From: Tenacibaculum sp. 190524A02b
GTDB lineage: Bacteria > Bacteroidota > Bacteroidia > Flavobacteriales > Flavobacteriaceae
Assembly (NCBI RefSeq): GCF_964036645.1
Contig: NZ_OZ038525.1
Span: 2,192,501-2,256,500 of the forward strand
DNA: 64,000 nt
Reading direction: 5' to 3'
Part shown: positions 1-8,223 of the stretch, piece after piece
Position numbering within the stretch: the first letter of the stretch is position 1
Layout of the letters: every line of letters starts with the position of its first letter
Notes under the pieces: model-generated
Seen by the model: only the letters and a program-made list of their open reading frames with translations
Databases searched by the model: none
What the model was told of the DNA's origin: nothing
Program-made: the position numbers and the translations under genes

Positions 1-537
1 AGTAAATACTAATGGTAAAAGTCTACTTTTAAATTTTGCACCAATACCTTGCAATAAATACCCTCTAAAAAAATATTCTTCAAAACTAGTTTGTATTGGA
101 ATCATTAAAACCCCAATTAATACTAAACCTAAAAATTTATTTGGTTTAAAGTTTAATTGCATAGTTTCTGGGCTAAATAGGTATTCTATCCCCACAAAAA
201 ACACAGTAACTCCTCCCCAAACTAAAAAAGCAAACCAAAACCGTTTCCAATCTATTTTTTTCCTAGATGTTGTTAATGAAGTTATAGATTGTTTATGTAC
301 GTATTTAACCCATAATAACAAACCACCTAGAAAAACAAAAAAAGGAGCTAGCATTTCTATAAGGACTAAATTTTCACCTTTTAACTCTATTTCTCTCTTT
401 AATAAAGCTTCTTGATCTAGGTTTAATAGCTCAATTGCTATAAAATTTAATGCCATAAACCCCATGAAAACTGAAGCGTAAATAACATACTTCCAAAACC
501 CTAATTGCCCTTTGAAGGCCTGCTGTATATAATTCAT
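1..537 (-). CDS. CPBP family intramembrane metalloprotease (3' part missing)
   Basis: The open frame starts at an ATG at 537 and runs off the left edge of the window, so the C-terminus is missing. About 179 residues are visible. They hold several hydrophobic segments and the motif EEYFFRG around residues 147-153, which is the first conserved motif (EExxxR) of the CPBP/Abi membrane protease family. These enzymes are related to Rce1 prenyl-protein proteases and in bacteria often act in membrane protein processing or bacteriocin immunity. The substrate here cannot be told. It lies 3 bases downstream of menC on the same strand and is probably cotranscribed with the menaquinone genes. Confidence 0.85.
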   Translation of the reverse strand, partial: MNYIQQAFKGQLGFWKYVIYASVFMGFMALNFIAIELLNLDQEALLKREIELKGENLVLIEMLAPFFVFLGGLLLWVKYVHKQSITSLTTSRKKIDWKRFWFAFLVWGGVTVFFVGIEYLFSPETMQLNFKPNKFLGLVLIGVLMIPIQTSFEEYFFRGYLLQGIGAKFKSRLLPLVFT

Positions 538-540
538 TTT

Positions 541-1578
541 TTATAGATTAAAATCCCATGTTTTATTTGAACTGTAATATAATCCTCCTCTATTTACTTC
601 TAAAGGACTCTTAAAGTTATTTGTGAACAAACTACCGGTTCCTAAGCCTTGTGGTAAAGAGTTGTTCAAGGTTGCTGTCCATTGTGCTATTGCATTCAAT
701 CCTATATTACTTTCTAATGCACTGGTTATCCAATTACCAGCTTTATAATTTGTCGCAATTTGTATCCATTCGTTACTTCCCTTAAAACCACCTACTAAAC
801 TTGGTTTTAGGATTATATATTGCGGTTGAATTGTTTGTATGCATTTTTCTTTATCTTTTAAAGAAAATACTCCTATTAATTCTTCATCTAAAGCAATAGG
901 TAATGGTGTTTTTTCACATAACAATGCCATTTCTTGCCATTGCCCTTGTTTTATTGGTTGTTCTATTGAATGTAACGTTAATTTGGATAATTTCTCAAGT
1001 TTGCCCAGCGCATTATCTGTTGTAAATGCTCCGTTAGCATCTACTCTAAGTTCAATTTCATTTGCAGAAAATTCTTTTCTTATTGATTTTAAAAGCATTA
1101 ATTCTGTTTCAAAATCAATGGCTCCAATTTTCATCTTTATAGTAGTAAACCCTTGTTTTAGCTTTTCCTTTATTTGTTGCTGCATAAAAGTTTTATCTCC
1201 CATCCAAATTAACCCATTGATTGCAATTGGCTCTTGACTCTCAAAAAAAGCTGAGGAAAATAATTTAAATCTGTCATCTCCTTCTAATGATAAAAACGCT
1301 TGCTCTATACCAAATTGAATGGAAGGAAACTCTACAAGCTGTTCTAATAAAAATGTTTTTCCTTGGTTTATATTAGTACAGACCCATTGTAATTTATCTT
1401 CATAATCAGGCCTATCATCTACACTTAAACCTCTAAACAAACCACACTCTCCAATCCCCTTTTTCCCTTCTTTTTCTAGTATTAGAAACCATGTCTCTTT
1501 TGTCCTTAGAATTCCTCTTGATGTTCCGCTTGCTTGTTTAAAATTTAGAATATACTGCTGATAACTTGCTTGAATCAT
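541..1578 (-). CDS. menC: o-succinylbenzoate synthase
   Basis: This enolase superfamily enzyme dehydrates SHCHC to o-succinylbenzoate in menaquinone synthesis. The visible catalytic set is complete: the KMK motif (Lys148, Lys150), metal ligands Asp180 (RVDANG), Glu206 (SIEQP) and Asp231 (ALDEE), and Lys258 (ILKPS). The length of 345 residues is normal. The ATG directly abuts the stop codon of the upstream SRPBCC gene, so the two are translationally linked. The nearby menA gene on the same strand supports MenC over the related N-acylamino acid racemases and dipeptide epimerases. Confidence 0.92.
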   Translation of the reverse strand: MIQASYQQYILNFKQASGTSRGILRTKETWFLILEKEGKKGIGECGLFRGLSVDDRPDYEDKLQWVCTNINQGKTFLLEQLVEFPSIQFGIEQAFLSLEGDDRFKLFSSAFFESQEPIAINGLIWMGDKTFMQQQIKEKLKQGFTTIKMKIGAIDFETELMLLKSIRKEFSANEIELRVDANGAFTTDNALGKLEKLSKLTLHSIEQPIKQGQWQEMALLCEKTPLPIALDEELIGVFSLKDKEKCIQTIQPQYIILKPSLVGGFKGSNEWIQIATNYKAGNWITSALESNIGLNAIAQWTATLNNSLPQGLGTGSLFTNNFKSPLEVNRGGLYYSSNKTWDFNL

Positions 1579-2091
1579 TTATTTTTCTGCGAATTTTTTA
1601 AAGTTCATAAGGTATTTCTGATCTTGCTCTTGTAATTTCCCTTTTACAAAAGGTAACATGCATCCTAAAATAAAACTACTACTTTTAAATTTAGCTTGTA
1701 ATTTCAATACAGTTTGTCCTCCTTTACTTTCAAAAGAATAAGCATCTCTTTTTAGCATTCCTCCACCATTAAAGAATAATGTTATTTTTTTATTGACTTC
1801 AAATTCTTTTATTTTTTCATTAAGTGTTATTTCTTCCCCTTGGTTTTCTACTTTTATTTCATAAGTACTCCCTACTTTTCCATCAAGTTCTTTCACCGCC
1901 TTTATTGATTTTATTTCAGGAATCCAATGCTTTATACTTTCATCATCATTAAATATAGTAAACACTTCTTCTACAGGCTTTTCTATAATTACTTCTGCTT
2001 CATAGTTAAGTTCTGAGATAATAATTCCTGTTGCAAAAAAAGCAAGGGAAAGTGCAATGACTATCCCTAATATTATTTTTACTGTTTTCAT
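1579..2091 (-). CDS. SRPBCC family protein with N-terminal membrane anchor
   Basis: A 170-residue protein. Residues 5-27 form one hydrophobic segment, an anchor or uncleaved signal. The rest resembles the START/polyketide-cyclase fold: an EVFTIFNDDESIKHWIP segment near residue 43, then alternating beta strands and a C-terminal amphipathic helix. Such proteins bind hydrophobic ligands. It sits between the UPF0173 hydrolase and menC on the same strand, so a role near lipids or quinones is possible, but that is inference from position only. Confidence 0.75.
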   Translation of the reverse strand: MKTVKIILGIVIALSLAFFATGIIISELNYEAEVIIEKPVEEVFTIFNDDESIKHWIPEIKSIKAVKELDGKVGSTYEIKVENQGEEITLNEKIKEFEVNKKITLFFNGGGMLKRDAYSFESKGGQTVLKLQAKFKSSSFILGCMLPFVKGKLQEQDQKYLMNFKKFAEK

Positions 2092-2116
2092 CTATTCGTT
2101 TTATTCTTTTAGTTTA

Positions 2117-2797
2117 TTAACTTAAAGTTATTGATTTCCCTATTTCTAACACTATTAGCTCTTTATCGCTATTAGCAAACTGTTTTTTTGCTTTATCTGT
2201 ATCAATTTCTATTGGAGGAAATGTATTGAAATGACATCCTATAACCTTTGGGCATTCTACTAAATCACTTGCAATTATAGCGTCTTCAACCCCCATTGTA
2301 AAGTTGTCTCCAATAGGAAAAATAGAAGCGGTTAATTTTGTAGTCATCGGTATTAATTTCATATCCATAGTCACTGCTGTATCCCCTGCTATATATAAGG
2401 ACTTTTCTCCGTCTGAAATTACAAAACCTCCTGGCTGACCTCCATAAGCTCCATCTGCAAATGAAGAGGTATGAACAGCATTCACGTATTTAGCTGAAAA
2501 CGTTTCAGTTTTAAAAGTCCCTCCATGGTTAACTGGATGCCCTTTTAAGTTTTTAGCTCCATAATACATTACTATTTCATAATTAGAAATAATAGTTGCT
2601 CCTGTTTTTTCTGCAATTACCTCCACATCTAATACGTGATCTTGATGTGCATGTGTAAGTAAAATATAGTCTGCTTTTATATCTTCTATATTTATATGTG
2701 ATGCTTTAGGATTACCTGTTATAAAAGGATCAACTAATAAATTTGTCCCATTAATATCTATTCCAAAACAAGCATGTCCGTAAAAAGTTATATTCAT
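2117..2797 (-). CDS. UPF0173 metal-dependent hydrolase (metallo-beta-lactamase fold)
   Basis: A 226-residue MBL-fold protein. The metal-binding motif THAHQDH is at residues 48-54 (His49, His51, Asp53, His54). Further ligands are probably the His in AVHTSSFADGAYGG and the Asp in YIAGDTAV. The family is common in bacteria and archaea, and its physiological substrate is unknown. It lies 90 bases downstream of menA and 25 bases upstream of the SRPBCC gene on the same strand. Its place in a menaquinone cluster is a hint but not proof of function. Confidence 0.88.
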   Translation of the reverse strand: MNITFYGHACFGIDINGTNLLVDPFITGNPKASHINIEDIKADYILLTHAHQDHVLDVEVIAEKTGATIISNYEIVMYYGAKNLKGHPVNHGGTFKTETFSAKYVNAVHTSSFADGAYGGQPGGFVISDGEKSLYIAGDTAVTMDMKLIPMTTKLTASIFPIGDNFTMGVEDAIIASDLVECPKVIGCHFNTFPPIEIDTDKAKKQFANSDKELIVLEIGKSITLS

Positions 2798-2887
2798 AAT
2801 ATTGTAGGTATATGTGTTAGTTATTTGTATGATTACTTCTTGTAATTTATAAAAAGAAATACCCTTTCACAAGTTATTAAATTGTAT

Positions 2888-3826
2888 TTATAATACTTGC
2901 CCTAGACCAAAAAGTATTGCAAATAAGAATGTACTTAATGCTACTTTTTTAAGCTCTCCATCTAGTAAAGCCTCTTCTTTGTTGTTAATAACAAAAAAGA
3001 TATGTTTTAGTAAAGGAATATAAGCTATGATAAATAAAAATTGCCAAGGTGATTTATAATGTATTACTGTATATAAAAGGGCAAACAAAAATGAAGCTCC
3101 TATTAAATAATAATGGTAGTATTTAGCAAACTCAGCACCTATTTTTACTACAATTGTGTTTTTACCCGATTTCGCATCATTCTCTCTATCCCTCATATTA
3201 TTTAAATTCAATACGGCTGTACTAAGTAACCCCACTGAAAATGCTGGTAAAAAAACTGTAAAATTTAAGTTTTTAGTATACAAAAAGTAAGTTCCTACTA
3301 CGGCTAATAGTCCAAAGAATAAAAAAACAAAAATATCTCCAAATCCACTATATCCATAAGCAGACTTTCCTACAGTATATTTAATAGCCGCTACAATAGA
3401 AGTGATTCCTAAACCAAAAAATATAACGGAGTATAAAAAATTATCTTTTCCAAAAGCTACATAGATAAGCGATAAGGCTACTAATATTGTTAAGCTTGCT
3501 GTTATTAGCATTGCTCTCTTCATTTGGGTAGGTGTTATAGCACCTGATGACACCATCCTTGCTTCTCCTTTTCTATTATCATCTGTTCCTTTTACACCAT
3601 CTCCATAATCATTTGCAAAATTAGACAACACTTGGAAGCCTATAGTTGTTAAAATTGCTAACCAAAAGATATCACTTTCTATTATACTTGATCTTCCAAA
3701 ACATCCAGCAAAAACATTTGTTAATGAATTATAAGAGTCATTGAGTCCTAAAAAAGCACCTACAATAATTCCTGAAACAGATAATGGCAAAGTACGTAAT
3801 CTTGCTGCTTTAATGTAGTTTTTCAT
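2888..3826 (-). CDS. menA: 1,4-dihydroxy-2-naphthoate polyprenyltransferase
   Basis: This UbiA-superfamily membrane enzyme attaches the isoprenoid tail to 1,4-dihydroxy-2-naphthoate, giving demethylmenaquinone. The 312 residues form about eight or nine hydrophobic helices. The two Asp-rich prenyl-diphosphate motifs are present: NDYGDGVKGTDD near residues 72-83 and NMRDRENDAKSGKNT near residues 209-223. It is the first gene of the minus-strand run menA, UPF0173, SRPBCC, menC, CPBP. Confidence 0.93.
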   Translation of the reverse strand: MKNYIKAARLRTLPLSVSGIIVGAFLGLNDSYNSLTNVFAGCFGRSSIIESDIFWLAILTTIGFQVLSNFANDYGDGVKGTDDNRKGEARMVSSGAITPTQMKRAMLITASLTILVALSLIYVAFGKDNFLYSVIFFGLGITSIVAAIKYTVGKSAYGYSGFGDIFVFLFFGLLAVVGTYFLYTKNLNFTVFLPAFSVGLLSTAVLNLNNMRDRENDAKSGKNTIVVKIGAEFAKYYHYYLIGASFLFALLYTVIHYKSPWQFLFIIAYIPLLKHIFFVINNKEEALLDGELKKVALSTFLFAILFGLGQVL

Positions 3827-3863
3827 ATATAAAGTATAATTGTCAAAGATACTTATTTAAGCA

Positions 3864-3894
3864 TAAAAAAAAGGAAAGCTATACTTCCCTTTTT
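3864..3894 (-). terminator. Probable terminator after the small lipoprotein gene
   Basis: An A-rich arm (AAAGGAAAG) pairs with CTTCCCTTT across a 5-base loop with one mismatch, and is flanked by A and T runs. It lies 19 bases after the stop of the lipoprotein gene at 3913-4314 and upstream of menA, so it would separate the two transcripts. Confidence 0.55.
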
Positions 3895-3912
3895 TCTTTT
3901 ATATCAGTTTAA

Positions 3913-4314
3913 TTATTTATTAATCACAGCGTCAAAACTAATTTTTTTATTAGCTGTTGTTATAGTAAACAGCTTTTCTCTTATCAAAATATTATCCCTT
4001 ATCATTTGGACAGTAATTGTATAACTGCCAATATCACCCACTGTTAAATCTTCATACTCTAACCCTAAATTAGCTGCAAAATTTATTTCACTTGCATATG
4101 ATTCTTCAAATGGAAAAACATTGGTTTCATGATTCCCATCAAATTTAAAAAAACCAGACTCTAAAAAAACAGTTCTAATTTTTGCTTGATGATTGTTATC
4201 ATTATTGATAATTCTAAATTTTACTGTAGAAAAATTTCCTTCATTTAATGTAAGGTTCGTATCTGAGCAAGAAGCAAACAAAACAATACTTAGTAATAGG
4301 TATAGATATTTCAT
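3913..4314 (-). CDS. Small lipoprotein of unknown function
   Basis: A 133-residue secreted protein. The N-terminus MKYLYLLLSIVLFASC is an SPII signal with Cys16 as the lipidated residue. The rest looks like one beta-sandwich-like domain with alternating hydrophobic and polar residues (for example FSTVKFRIINND and IGSYTITVQMIRD). No family is recognised. It is flanked by a hairpin on each side, so it is probably a single-gene transcript. Confidence 0.75.
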   Translation of the reverse strand: MKYLYLLLSIVLFASCSDTNLTLNEGNFSTVKFRIINNDNNHQAKIRTVFLESGFFKFDGNHETNVFPFEESYASEINFAANLGLEYEDLTVGDIGSYTITVQMIRDNILIREKLFTITTANKKISFDAVINK

Positions 4315-4370
4315 ATTATGAATTATTTTGATTAAACAGTTTCTACTGCAAGCAAAATTTGTACCACAAA

Positions 4371-4399
4371 AAAACGTATCATATAAATGATACGCTTTT
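4371..4399 (-). terminator. Terminator downstream of the Fe-S protein operon
   Basis: CGTATCAT (4375-4382) pairs with ATGATACG (4387-4394) over a 4-base loop, with an A run on one side and a T run on the other. It lies just after the last gene of the 9444-4419 minus-strand run and can act as its terminator. The symmetrical A/T flanks would also allow use from the other side. Confidence 0.75.
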
Positions 4400-4418
4400 T
4401 AACAATATTTTAATTATT

Positions 4419-5198
4419 TTAAAGGTTATTGGCTTCTGCAATAAGTTCAGCTATATCTTTTACTACTATTTGATCTTCTTTTAATTTAAACTTCACACCA
4501 TCCGTCATCATTGTATTACAATAAGGACAACCCGTTGCAATAATCTGAGGATTCGTTTCTAAAGCATCTTCTGTACGTAAAATATTAATATCCTTATCAC
4601 CTCTTTCCGGCTCTTTAAACATTTGAGCTCCGCCTGCTCCACAACATAGAGCTGTTGATTTATGACGTTTCATTTCCGTCATTTTAACTCCTAACCTACG
4701 GATTAACTCTCTTGGGGTTTCATATACATCATTTGCTCTTCCTAAATAACATGGATCGTGGAATGTTAAACGTTTTCCTTTTAAGTTTTCATCTTCAATA
4801 GATAAACGTCCATCTTTTATTAGTTTACTTATATATTGTGTATGATGATATACCTTGTATTTACCTCCTAAACCTGGATATTCATTTTTTAAAGTATTAA
4901 ATGAATGTGGATCACAAGTAACAATTGTTTTTACCTCGTATGCATTTAATACTTCAATATTAGTCATGGCTTGCATTTGAAACAGAAACTCATTTCCTGC
5001 TCTCTTTGCAGCATCACCAGTAGAACTTTCTTCAGTACCTAATACTGCAAAATCAACACTTGCTTGGTGTAATATTTTCACAAAAGCTTTTGTTATTTTC
5101 TTTGTTCTATCATCATAACTTCCTGCAGCTCCTACCCAAAACAACACTTCTGGTTGTTTTCCTTGAGCCATCATATCTGCCATTGTTGGTACGTTCAT
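4419..5198 (-). CDS. (Fe-S)-binding CCG-domain oxidoreductase subunit
   Basis: A 259-residue soluble protein with the cysteine-rich CCG domain of heterodisulfide reductase HdrB, GlpC and LutA. Visible cluster ligands are Cys in TCDPHSF, FHDPCYLGR, LCCGAGGAQMF and TGCPYCNTMM. These proteins carry electrons between a quinone-linked partner and an unknown substrate. It follows the membrane Fe-S protein at 5265-6578 by 66 bases on the same strand, and the two likely form one membrane oxidoreductase complex, a pairing often seen in Bacteroidota. Confidence 0.88.
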   Translation of the reverse strand: MNVPTMADMMAQGKQPEVLFWVGAAGSYDDRTKKITKAFVKILHQASVDFAVLGTEESSTGDAAKRAGNEFLFQMQAMTNIEVLNAYEVKTIVTCDPHSFNTLKNEYPGLGGKYKVYHHTQYISKLIKDGRLSIEDENLKGKRLTFHDPCYLGRANDVYETPRELIRRLGVKMTEMKRHKSTALCCGAGGAQMFKEPERGDKDINILRTEDALETNPQIIATGCPYCNTMMTDGVKFKLKEDQIVVKDIAELIAEANNL

Positions 5199-5264
5199 AT
5201 CTTAAGTTGTTAATTTTTTTAGGTTAATTTTTACTACGTTTACTTTTAAAATGAAATAGATGTT

Positions 5265-6578
5265 TTATTCATCTTTCCAGTTTAATCTATCCATTTGACT
5301 GTACTGCCAAGGCGCTCCGTTGTTCTCAATATTAGTCATCATCATATTTAACTCTTGAGGCGCAGCAGATTCTTCCATCACTAGATAGCGACGCATTTCC
5401 ATAATAATTGATAATGGATCAATCCCTATTGGACATTCTTGTACACAAGCATTACAACTTGTACATGCCCATAATTCTTCTCTTGTAATATAATCGTCTA
5501 ATAATTGTTTTCCGTCTGGTTTAAATTCTCCTCCATTAGCATCAATATTTCTTCCTACTTCTTCAACTCTATCGCGAGTTTTCATCATTATTGCTCTTGG
5601 AGATAACTCTTTCCCTGTTAAATTCGCAGGACAAGAAGAGGTACAACGTCCACACTCAGTACAAGTATAAGCATTCATTAACTGTACCCAATTTAAGTCG
5701 GTTACTTCAGAAGCTCCAAATTTTTCTGGCTCTCCTTCCTCTTCTCCTTCTTCAGGCATTGCATATGGATCTGCATTTGGATCCATCATTAACTGTACTT
5801 CTTTTGTTACTGCTTCTACATTTGTAAACTGTCCTTTAGGCTTTAGGTTAGCATAAAATGTATTTGGGAAAGCTAATAAAATGTGTAAATGTTTTGAATA
5901 GTATAAATAGTTTAAGAATATTAAAATCCCAACAATATGAAACCACCATGCTGTTCTTTCAATAGTATGTAATTCTTCTGGAGAAAAACCACTAAATAAA
6001 GGTGCTATAAACTGAGAAATAACATTTCCATTTCCTGCTTCTTGAAAAGTTGTGTCAGTTGCATTCATTACTAAAAACAGTGTCATTAGTACCATTTCAA
6101 AATACAGTATAATATTCCCGTCATTTTTAGGCCAACCTTCCATTTCTTTATTCCAAAAACGCTTAACCTTTTCTATATTTCTACGGAACCAAAATATAAT
6201 TACTGAAATTAATACTAAGGCCGCTAAAACTTCAAAGTTTCCTATTAAAAAACCATAAAATGCACCTAATGGTTTGCTAAAAATTCTGTGTGTTCCGAAT
6301 AAACCATCGATAACGATTTCGAGCATTTCAATATTTATCAGAATAAATCCAATGTAAACTACAATGTGTAATATACCAGATACTGGACGGCGTACCATTT
6401 TATATTGGCCTAAAGCTATTTTAGCCATATTTTTCCAACGTTCAGGTTTTCTATCAGTTCTATCAATGTCCTTTCCTAATTTAATATTTCTTATTAGCTT
6501 ACGAACATTCATTACAAAATATCCTATACCTGCGATTAAAATAATTGCAAAAAAGATGTTGGGTACGTAATTTTCCAT
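5265..6578 (-). CDS. Membrane-bound 4Fe-4S dicluster protein with cytochrome-b-like N-terminus
   Basis: A 437-residue protein. The first roughly 235 residues hold about five hydrophobic helices, resembling the NarI/HdrE-type quinone-reactive membrane domain. An acidic linker (PEEGEEEGEPE) follows. The C-terminal domain carries two ferredoxin motifs, CTECGRCTSSCP and CTSCNACVQECP. The fusion links quinone chemistry in the membrane to cytosolic Fe-S clusters, with the CCG protein at 4419-5198 as probable partner. The electron donor or acceptor is not identifiable from sequence. Confidence 0.87.
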   Translation of the reverse strand: MENYVPNIFFAIILIAGIGYFVMNVRKLIRNIKLGKDIDRTDRKPERWKNMAKIALGQYKMVRRPVSGILHIVVYIGFILINIEMLEIVIDGLFGTHRIFSKPLGAFYGFLIGNFEVLAALVLISVIIFWFRRNIEKVKRFWNKEMEGWPKNDGNIILYFEMVLMTLFLVMNATDTTFQEAGNGNVISQFIAPLFSGFSPEELHTIERTAWWFHIVGILIFLNYLYYSKHLHILLAFPNTFYANLKPKGQFTNVEAVTKEVQLMMDPNADPYAMPEEGEEEGEPEKFGASEVTDLNWVQLMNAYTCTECGRCTSSCPANLTGKELSPRAIMMKTRDRVEEVGRNIDANGGEFKPDGKQLLDDYITREELWACTSCNACVQECPIGIDPLSIIMEMRRYLVMEESAAPQELNMMMTNIENNGAPWQYSQMDRLNWKDE

Positions 6579-6594
6579 GTATTATTTGTTAGTT

Positions 6595-7197
6595 TTATTG
6601 ATGATTCCAATCCTCTGAATCAGAAGAGTTAGGTGATAAGCCTAGAATATCCCCTTCTGTTGAAACACCTAATCCTAAAACTGTTCGATTAGCATAATTG
6701 AAATAACTAACTACTTGGTTTATTTCTAGGATTTCGCCGTCTTCAAGTCCTTTTTCTCTTAATTTTTCAATATCTTTCTCTAATAATTGACTTGGATGTA
6801 AAGTTAATAATTTAGCATATTTGAATCCTTCTAAATAAGCCTCATTTAAAGCTAAGTTTAAATCATCTTTTTCTAAGCCTTTTCGGATTTGATTTGCTTT
6901 CTCATCATCTTTCAATAATTTTCTTAATCCTGAAAAATGATGTTCTACACAATATTCACATGCATTTAGCATGCTTACGTACACTCCAAGTGACTCAAGA
7001 TACCATTTAGGAAGCGTATTATTACTATTATGAAGTACATTTTTGTATAAAGCCATATGACCAACCATAGTATGGGGTCTTAATCCGTGAACCAACATAA
7101 TGTTATCTACATTATTATTTGGTCCTGTTACTTTTTCATATAATTTTCTAAGTTTTCCTACTGCTTCATCAAAAGATATAATCTTTATCCAACTCAT
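6595..7197 (-). CDS. AhpD-like carboxymuconolactone decarboxylase family protein
   Basis: A 200-residue protein with the AhpD-type redox motif CEYCVEHH (Cys-x2-Cys-x3-His) near residues 77-84. This matches the uncharacterised peroxidase-related branch of the carboxymuconolactone decarboxylase superfamily. AhpD proteins reduce peroxides with disulfide chemistry. The ATG overlaps the mlaD-like stop codon by one base (7197), and the gene ends 16 bases before the Fe-S membrane protein, so it is part of the same operon. Coupling to the Fe-S pair is inference. Confidence 0.85.
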   Translation of the reverse strand: MSWIKIISFDEAVGKLRKLYEKVTGPNNNVDNIMLVHGLRPHTMVGHMALYKNVLHNSNNTLPKWYLESLGVYVSMLNACEYCVEHHFSGLRKLLKDDEKANQIRKGLEKDDLNLALNEAYLEGFKYAKLLTLHPSQLLEKDIEKLREKGLEDGEILEINQVVSYFNYANRTVLGLGVSTEGDILGLSPNSSDSEDWNHQ

Positions 7198-8153
7198 TAC
7201 TTATTACTTACATTGTTTTGGTTATTTTCTGAATTATATGGTTTTGCTTTTTTCCCAAATAAAGAAAAATGCACAAATCTTTTTGGATTTAACTTCATTT
7301 CTCTTAACAACTCTTCTAACTCTTTGGACGCATTGGTCAAGTTAGTATACATTTTATCGTCCGTTACTAACTTACCTAATGTTCCTTTTCCTTTCTTCAT
7401 ACCATCTAACAAGCCATTAACATTAGCTAATGTTTCTTCTAACTTTTTAACGGTATTACCTAAGTTTGCTTTGGCTAAGTCTTCAGACATTTTTGAAAAG
7501 TTATCTGTTATTTTCTTAGCATTTTCAACTGTTACCTCAACATTAACCTTACTGTTTTTAAGCATTGAATTAACTGTGGTTAATGTTTTACGAACATCAG
7601 TAATAGTTCCTTCTAAGCCTAAAATACTTCTATTCAAGCTATTTCTAGCTCTTTGGTTTAGAACTTGATTTAAACCAACTAAAAGTGAATCTACCCCAAC
7701 TAAAGTATGTTCTATTTTAGGGCTTAACTTATCACTTAAAGAAGCTATTAAGTCAGATTCTATTGTTCCTCTTAAATAATCTCCTGATTTGGCTTCCTCA
7801 CCTTCATAATCTGGCACAATGGCTAAATTTTGACCTCCCATTAAACCGGCAGAATATATTTTAGCGATACTATTTTTTGAAAACTTAAAATTACTTTCCA
7901 ATAATATTTTAACCACTAACTTACCTCTTTTGTTAGGCTTAGAATTAAAATTTATTTCAGCTACCTTACCTACCTTCAATCCACTAATAGTTACCACACT
8001 AGCTTGGTTTAAACCATTTATGTTATCATACTCAACGTAAAAGTGCCTTGTATTAGGACTAAATAAATCTTGTCCTTTTAAAAAGTTGTATCCCCAAATA
8101 AATAAAGAAATTACAACAACTGCGACTATCCCTGTTTTTAGTTCCTTAGACAT
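7197..8153 (-). CDS. MlaD/MCE family lipid transport protein
   Basis: A 318-residue protein with one N-terminal membrane helix (residues 8-24). An MCE domain follows at roughly residues 37-115 (INGLNQASVVTISGLKVGKVAEI, GLMGGQNLAIVPD). The C-terminal half is helical and coiled-coil-like, with NVNGLLDGMKKGKGTLGKLV typical of this family. MCE proteins form hexameric rings that shuttle lipids across the periplasm. It is followed by the AhpD-like gene with a one-base overlap and preceded by the amidase. MlaE and MlaF partners are not in this window. Confidence 0.9.
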   Translation of the reverse strand: MSKELKTGIVAVVVISLFIWGYNFLKGQDLFSPNTRHFYVEYDNINGLNQASVVTISGLKVGKVAEINFNSKPNKRGKLVVKILLESNFKFSKNSIAKIYSAGLMGGQNLAIVPDYEGEEAKSGDYLRGTIESDLIASLSDKLSPKIEHTLVGVDSLLVGLNQVLNQRARNSLNRSILGLEGTITDVRKTLTTVNSMLKNSKVNVEVTVENAKKITDNFSKMSEDLAKANLGNTVKKLEETLANVNGLLDGMKKGKGTLGKLVTDDKMYTNLTNASKELEELLREMKLNPKRFVHFSLFGKKAKPYNSENNQNNVSNK

Positions 8154-8223
8154 GCAAAAAAAATTATTACATAGGCGAAAATAGTAATAATTTTTGGTAG
8201 TTTGTATGTAAAATAAGTCTAAA

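Noticed and set aside
5591..5827. Plus-strand leucine-rich open frame inside the Fe-S membrane protein gene
   Set aside because: It is the antisense shadow of a well supported gene with intact ferredoxin motifs.
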